A DNA stretch of 11,003 nt, taken from NCBI GenBank assembly GCA_017547395.1, contig JAFYPS010000096.1:1-11003 (forward strand), in the 5' to 3' direction. The notes under the pieces were generated by a model, which was not told the origin of the DNA, searched no databases, and saw only the letters and a list, made by a program, of their open reading frames with translations. The translations under genes and the position numbers were made by a program. Numbering within the stretch: the stretch's first letter is position 1; the number at the start of each line of letters is the position of its first letter. The stretch comes from Clostridia bacterium. Its GTDB lineage: Bacteria; Bacillota_A; Clostridia; Oscillospirales; CAG-272. Positions 7,179-11,003 of this stretch are shown one piece after another.

Positions 7179-7207
7179 ATTATAGCATTTCGGTCACTAA
7201 TTTTCAA
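7179..7207 (-). promoter_or_regulatory. near-consensus sigma-A promoter for the membrane protein/AraC unit
   Basis: On the minus strand, TTGAAA (7207-7202), a 17-bp spacer and a perfect TATAAT (7184-7179) lie about 30 bp before the ATG at 7149. This is the best promoter in the window. It starts just after the terminator of the upstream unit, so it defines a separate transcript. Strong basal expression is expected. Confidence 0.8.
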
Positions 7208-7223
7208 GCATAATTTTACTACA

Positions 7224-7251
7224 AAAAAGGACTGCAGAAGCAGCCCTTTTT
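7224..7251 (-). terminator. rho-independent terminator after the phosphodiesterase gene
   Basis: On the minus strand, a 12-bp stem (7251-7240 with 7235-7224, one G-T pair) closes a 4-base loop and is followed by a T-run (plus-strand A-run 7223-7228). It begins 3 nt after the stop codon at 7255-7257. Confidence 0.8.
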
Positions 7252-7254
7252 GCT

Positions 7255-10074
7255 TTATTTTGTCAATGTTGCGGTCTTTGTTGCATCGTCCCAAGAAACT
7301 TCAGCACCGAGATTCTCGGCAACTACACGTACGGGGAGGTACGTGCGGCTGTTCTCAATAAACGCAGGGGAATCGAGTGCTATATTCTTGCCGTCAACCT
7401 TTGCGATTTTGGAACCGATAACAATTTCAATAATAGTGGAATCGCGTTTGATTGTTACAGTTTTTGTCGCATCGTCCCAACCTACAGTTGCACCAAGGTT
7501 CTCTGCTACAAAACGTACCGGAAGCATTGTGCGGCTATTGCGGATAATAGGAGCCGCGTCAAGCGCTTTTGCTTCGCCGTCTACGTAACCTGTAAGAGAA
7601 TCGATGGTAAGCTTTATCTCGGTAACCGTTTCCTCAGCAAAGAAAGAGTCGAGATCTCCAAAATCACTTTGTATTCCGTCACTCATATCCTTCAGCTTGC
7701 CTTGATTCTTCGCGCTGAAATATTCCGAAAGCACAGCTATCTCGCTATCGCTCAGCGCACGCTCGAATATTACAATGTCGGAAACACTTCCGTTATAATA
7801 ATAATTTCTCGTCGACTGAATACCGCATCCTATATATGCGTACTCGTGAGTATTCTCAACAGTCTCGCCTGCACTGCCAACGCAATACTGTGCGCTCGCA
7901 TCGCTTGCTCTATCATATATCATAGACGCGTTAAGATATAGCTTTTCTGATTCGCCGTTCTTTACCGCAGATACGGTATTCCAACCGTTAACGGTCACGC
8001 CATTGTAATAAATACCGCGATTTCCGCTAAGTCCCGAACCGAAGCGACAAACTATACCGTCTTTAAAACTCGTAAGCCATACACTTCCCCAACTTCCGGA
8101 CTCGGGATAATGAAGCAATGTGTACCGCGCGGCATTATTTATCGTGTAATCCTTCAAATAATCGGTACTGTATTTGTCGGACTTTGCGTTAATAATCATT
8201 GTTATATCGGATTTTCCGCTAAGGCTATGCTCATATGTCATACTATCATCAACCCCATCAAAGGTGATAACACCCGAACGGTAAACCGGTGCCTTTTTCT
8301 CAGTTGCGGTTGCAGAGTATGAAGAAATTCTATCGTGCCATGCAATCACCTCATTGGCTCCGTTGGTTTCAACGCCTACTCCCGAATCGTACCAACGCGC
8401 GGCGTCACTCATATCCAAATCAAGTACGGTAACAGTTGCATATATCTTCTCACGCGTTTCCTTTAATATACCGGGAACGTTAAAGAATGAAAGATTTTTT
8501 TCATAGCAAGCTTCGGGTATAGCCTGCCATTTAACCTCAGAGCTATAAGCAAAGCCGTATTCGTTTATCACGGTGACTGTTCCCGGCAGAGTTGGAGCCT
8601 TTCCGGGGCGTGTGAACACATAGACGCCATAAACATAGGGGTTCTTTCCAACCTTAGGCTCGGCGCACGTAAGCTTTGAAATCAAAACGCTGCCGCCACT
8701 CATATTTTCAGCGCATACGTAAAGGTCACAAAGGCCAAGGCTATCGCTTTTCACCTTTTCTACAGCGCTGATGGCGCGCGACGGAAACATCGAAAGGTCA
8801 TATTTTGCAACCACCTTGCCGTTTTTAGAGCCAGCTCTTATCACGAGTTGTCCGGTTGTTGTTTCTGCCACGATATCGGCAATAATGCTTTCCTTTGCCG
8901 AAGAAAAATCTACGTTCTCGAAATAGATATAGTCGCCGTCATAAAGACGCACAGCCGAATCTTCTATTTTTATGGTATAATCGGTTTTATTATGCTTGTA
9001 GCCGCTAAAATACAATGTGTCTATGCCCTTTGCTATGTCTCTTTCTTCTGCATTGGCATAGATATAAGCCGCTAGATCTGCCGAATTATTGGTATGAAGA
9101 ATGTTGTATCCGAGGTCGATAAGTTCAGCCCAGCCCGTCGAATTCTCTCTGTTGCCTGCACAGTATCCCGTTTTGCTGTGAGTGTCGGTCAAAACGTTTA
9201 CAAAGGTTCTCGCATACTTTCTTACCTGCTCGAGAACCGAAGGATCTGCCTGAGGACGAGAATAGTCGCCAAACGTTGTTTCTACCGCAAACGCAGTAGA
9301 CGCATCGTAATGACTTTTAATTAAACTAATGAATTTTTCCGCATCACCGTTACTGTTAAGCGTACAGAAGTTAGGCATCTCTGCATCCTCACCGTACTCC
9401 GTCTTTATCTGCTTGTGCCAGCGTCTAAGCAGATCGCAATCATAGTCACCCTTGAAAATAACGCTGTCAACACAATCGTATTCTCTCACTATGTCGTAAA
9501 TCTCCATACGGTAGTTCCACAGACCTGTGAATTTGTCAAGGTTTATCATCACTTTATCCTTGCAGAGTGCAAGTGCTTGTTCAAAGGTGGGCACCACGAG
9601 AGTTTTGCCGCTCTCATCATAATACACACCACGGGAGCCGCCTATATACTGCAAAAGCGGATATTCGCATATTTCATTATAGGTCATCTCAGAAATAAGT
9701 TCCGAGCCCGTATACGTAGTAGTACGATTAATAGAGTTATCGTGCGAAATAACGAACACACCGTCCTCGGTTCTTGCAATATCAAGCTCAACAATGTCAA
9801 CCTTATGGTCGATGCAATCTTGAATTGCAGCAAGCGAGTTTTCGGGAATAGGGTTATCAATATACGTTATCGCTCTGTGTGCGCATGACATAGGTCTGCC
9901 GTCGGGGCCGTAATACGAGGCAATTATCTCCTCTATAGTTCCCATTTTGGCAGAATCCTCGGTCTCCTTGGCAGTAACCTCGCTTGAAAATGCAAGACCT
10001 GCAAAAGTAAGCGCGACAGACAAAAGAATTGCCATCACTCTAACGGCCTTCACGCTTTGAATCTTGTGATACAC
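7255..10074 (-). CDS. secreted multidomain glycerophosphodiester phosphodiesterase with sugar-binding-like and stalk modules, 939 aa
   Basis: Numbering is from the GTG at 10074. Residues 1-35 are a signal peptide: a basic start, hydrophobic VMAILLSVALTFAGLAF, then a small-residue cleavage region. A GDPD domain follows (about 50-345): SCAHRA (H66, R67), PENS (E78), VELDIARTEDG (E96, D98) and SHDNSINRTT (H111) match the metal-binding and catalytic residues of the family, which hydrolyses glycerophosphodiesters to an alcohol and glycerol phosphate. MINLDK (D180) stands where many members have E-x-K. Next come a CBM6-like region (about 350-472; DGDYIYFENVDFSS), a Big_4-like Ig domain (about 480-552; PGKAPTLPGTVTV), a LamG/concanavalin-like domain (about 570-790; VITFDGVDDSMTYEHSL), and two stalk repeats (about 819-939) with LPVRFVAENLGA and LPVRVVAENLGA. 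The protein is therefore exported and probably surface-retained. An in-frame ATG at 10107 was not used, because AGGAGG sits 6 nt before the GTG. It is the second gene after a metallophosphoesterase. Confidence 0.87.
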   Translation of the reverse strand: MYHKIQSVKAVRVMAILLSVALTFAGLAFSSEVTAKETEDSAKMGTIEEIIASYYGPDGRPMSCAHRAITYIDNPIPENSLAAIQDCIDHKVDIVELDIARTEDGVFVISHDNSINRTTTYTGSELISEMTYNEICEYPLLQYIGGSRGVYYDESGKTLVVPTFEQALALCKDKVMINLDKFTGLWNYRMEIYDIVREYDCVDSVIFKGDYDCDLLRRWHKQIKTEYGEDAEMPNFCTLNSNGDAEKFISLIKSHYDASTAFAVETTFGDYSRPQADPSVLEQVRKYARTFVNVLTDTHSKTGYCAGNRENSTGWAELIDLGYNILHTNNSADLAAYIYANAEERDIAKGIDTLYFSGYKHNKTDYTIKIEDSAVRLYDGDYIYFENVDFSSAKESIIADIVAETTTGQLVIRAGSKNGKVVAKYDLSMFPSRAISAVEKVKSDSLGLCDLYVCAENMSGGSVLISKLTCAEPKVGKNPYVYGVYVFTRPGKAPTLPGTVTVINEYGFAYSSEVKWQAIPEACYEKNLSFFNVPGILKETREKIYATVTVLDLDMSDAARWYDSGVGVETNGANEVIAWHDRISSYSATATEKKAPVYRSGVITFDGVDDSMTYEHSLSGKSDITMIINAKSDKYSTDYLKDYTINNAARYTLLHYPESGSWGSVWLTSFKDGIVCRFGSGLSGNRGIYYNGVTVNGWNTVSAVKNGESEKLYLNASMIYDRASDASAQYCVGSAGETVENTHEYAYIGCGIQSTRNYYYNGSVSDIVIFERALSDSEIAVLSEYFSAKNQGKLKDMSDGIQSDFGDLDSFFAEETVTEIKLTIDSLTGYVDGEAKALDAAPIIRNSRTMLPVRFVAENLGATVGWDDATKTVTIKRDSTIIEIVIGSKIAKVDGKNIALDSPAFIENSRTYLPVRVVAENLGAEVSWDDATKTATLTK
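7258..7620 (-). repeat. 363-bp stalk-module repeat, copy 1 (end of the phosphodiesterase gene)
   Basis: This stretch aligns without gaps to 10140-10502 (offset 2882). It encodes 121 residues, of which 110 are identical to the other copy; at DNA level the identity is lower, roughly 85% by eye, so many differences are synonymous. Each copy contains two internal units carrying NSRT-x-LPVR-x-VAENLGA and a WDDATKT motif about 60 residues apart. The fold belongs to the family called copper amine oxidase N-terminal domain; no copper or oxidase activity is implied. Confidence 0.9.
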
Positions 10075-10080
10075 GGTTAG

Positions 10081-10086
10081 CCTCCT
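10081..10086 (-). promoter_or_regulatory. consensus Shine-Dalgarno that fixes a GTG start for the phosphodiesterase
   Basis: The minus strand reads AGGAGG, 6 nt before the GTG at 10074. The site lies inside the longer reading frame that begins at the ATG at 10107, where it would encode two arginines. That ATG has only a weak GAAGGA next to it, so the GTG start is preferred. It also gives a normal signal-peptide length. Confidence 0.8.
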
Positions 10087-10136
10087 AATATATTCTTTAT
10101 TATGCATCCTTCTTCAAAAATATAAGGTTTGCATCA

Positions 10137-11003
10137 TCACTTTGTAAGTGTTGCGGTCTTGGTCGCATCATCCCATGAAACTTCGGCACCGAGATTTTCG
10201 GCAACTACACGTACAGGAAGATACGTGCGGCTGTTCTCGATAAATGCAGGGGAGTCGAGTGCTATATTTTTTCCGTTAACCTTTGCAACTCTGGACCCGA
10301 TGACGATTTCTATAACAGTAGCATCTCGTTTGATTATTACAGTCTTTGTCGCATCGTCCCATCCTACAGTTGCACCGAGGTTCTCTGCTACAAAGCGTAC
10401 GGGAAGCATTGTGCGGCTATTGCGGATAATAGGTGCTGCATCAAGAGTCTTAGCCTCACCGTTAACAGTGGCGGTAAGAGAATCGATAGTCATTTTAATT
10501 TCGGTTGTCTTAGCACCTACTCTCGGAGGAATGGGGTCTTTCTCGGGCTTTACGTAGGTGTTGTTGCCGACAACGTCAAGCTCTACGGTAAGCTGATTTA
10601 TCTCCATAAAATGTTTATCCATAACTGTGGAATAAGTCTCAACGGTGAGAGTCTTTCCGTCCTTGGAAAAATGGAACATATTTACCACACCAAGACCGTT
10701 TTCACTGACACCGTAATTCTTAGCACCGTTGTCGCTCGACTGAAAGTCAAGGAGCATCTCGGTAACGGTATTACCCTTTTCGCCCTTACGCTGATTTACA
10801 ACAACGTAATCATGACCGATGTGTCCCGAAAGCACAAGAACTATATTTTCGTGCTTTGAAACGAACTTGTCCCACATCTGATCGGCAAAGTTTGACATTC
10901 CTTTGATGTGTTGGTCATTTTTATCAAGAGTGGTATAATCGTGATGAAGATACGCGTGAGTGAGTACCACTACGTTGTGGTCAGGATGCTGCTCAACAAT
11001 ACC
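10137..11003 (-). CDS. calcineurin-like metallophosphoesterase with C-terminal stalk module (partial, N-terminus off the right edge)
   Basis: The frame is open to the right edge, giving 288 visible residues of the C-terminal part; the start lies outside the window. An internal GTG at 10970 is not a start, since the upstream codons (…HPDHNVV) continue the same conserved strand. The visible part holds the end of the metallophosphoesterase domain: NVVVLTHAYLHHDYT, with a metal-ligand histidine, then VLVLSGHIGHDY, the GH-x-x-H-type motif that stands for the usual GHTH. A beta-rich segment follows, then a 121-residue double stalk module nearly identical to that of the downstream protein. Family members hydrolyse phosphomono- or diesters with two metal ions. 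By analogy with its partner it is probably exported, but the signal peptide cannot be seen. It ends 62 bp before the GTG of the phosphodiesterase, on the same strand with no terminator between, so the two likely form an operon. Confidence 0.8.
   Translation of the reverse strand, partial: GIVEQHPDHNVVVLTHAYLHHDYTTLDKNDQHIKGMSNFADQMWDKFVSKHENIVLVLSGHIGHDYVVVNQRKGEKGNTVTEMLLDFQSSDNGAKNYGVSENGLGVVNMFHFSKDGKTLTVETYSTVMDKHFMEINQLTVELDVVGNNTYVKPEKDPIPPRVGAKTTEIKMTIDSLTATVNGEAKTLDAAPIIRNSRTMLPVRFVAENLGATVGWDDATKTVIIKRDATVIEIVIGSRVAKVNGKNIALDSPAFIENSRTYLPVRVVAENLGAEVSWDDATKTATLTK
10140..10502 (-). repeat. 363-bp stalk-module repeat, copy 2 (end of the metallophosphoesterase gene)
   Basis: Direct-repeat partner of 7258-7620, same orientation and in the same place (last 121 codons) of the neighbouring gene. 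The last 45 encoded residues are identical in both copies. The 11 substitutions are mostly conservative and lie in the first two thirds of the module. Confidence 0.9.

Noticed and set aside
7258..7620. Calling the C-terminal modules copper amine oxidase.
   Set aside because: Only the small stalk-like domain of that name is present. The oxidase catalytic domain and its topaquinone motif are absent.
7250..10557. Two plus-strand open frames (7250-7588 and 10129-10557) that look like paralogues of each other.
   Set aside because: They are antisense to the duplicated stalk modules. Their similarity is simply the direct repeat read on the other strand, and neither has a convincing ribosome-binding site.
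10971..11003. Treating the GTG at 10970 as the true start of the metallophosphoesterase.
   Set aside because: The frame is open upstream to the edge, the preceding residues continue a catalytic-domain strand, and the N-terminal metal-binding motifs are missing. The gene is truncated by the window.

Overview
The window looks like a chromosomal segment of a low-to-moderate-GC Firmicute, most likely an uncultured gut or rumen clostridium. Evidence for this: strong AGGAGG-type ribosome-binding sites, sigma-A promoters (one TTGAAA-17-TATAAT), hairpin-plus-T-tract terminators, tandem 'stalk' (copper-amine-oxidase-N-like) modules on secreted proteins, and Melibiase/AraC genes side by side. No tRNA, rRNA, CRISPR array, insertion sequence or phage gene is visible. 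Protein families were assigned by recognising motifs in the translated sequence, not by database search.

Layout, left to right. (1) Positions 2716 to 1, minus strand: a tight three-gene operon of two different alpha/beta-hydrolase esterases followed by an ATP-grasp ligase that runs off the left edge. The genes are separated by single bases. (2) 2717-2924: a divergent control region with a promoter for the esterase operon, a -10 box for the gene to the right, and repeated TCATATT boxes, two of them exactly 21 bp apart. (3) 2925-4853, plus strand: a cytosolic GH36/Melibiase-type alpha-galactosidase-like glycosidase. (4) 4852-4889: one 18-bp perfect hairpin that serves as a bidirectional terminator and contains the stop codons of both convergent genes. 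(5) 7149 to 4885, minus strand: a six-helix membrane protein of unknown function, followed 84 bp later by an AraC-family regulator; they probably share the promoter at 7179-7207. (6) 11003 to 7255, minus strand: a metallophosphoesterase cut by the right edge, then a secreted multidomain glycerophosphodiester phosphodiesterase, closed by a terminator at 7224-7251.

How the genes may work together (inference). The AraC regulator faces the glycosidase and is the natural candidate to control it. The 21-bp-spaced boxes next to a promoter with a poor -35 fit an activator site, and the third box in the esterase promoter could extend control to the divergent operon. The right-hand pair are phosphoester-cleaving enzymes with nearly identical C-terminal surface modules. 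The diesterase is secreted and also carries apparent sugar-binding modules, which suggests extracellular processing of phosphodiester-linked glycopolymers or lipids, for instance teichoic-acid-like material. The esterase-esterase-ATP-grasp operon is the least explained part of the window.
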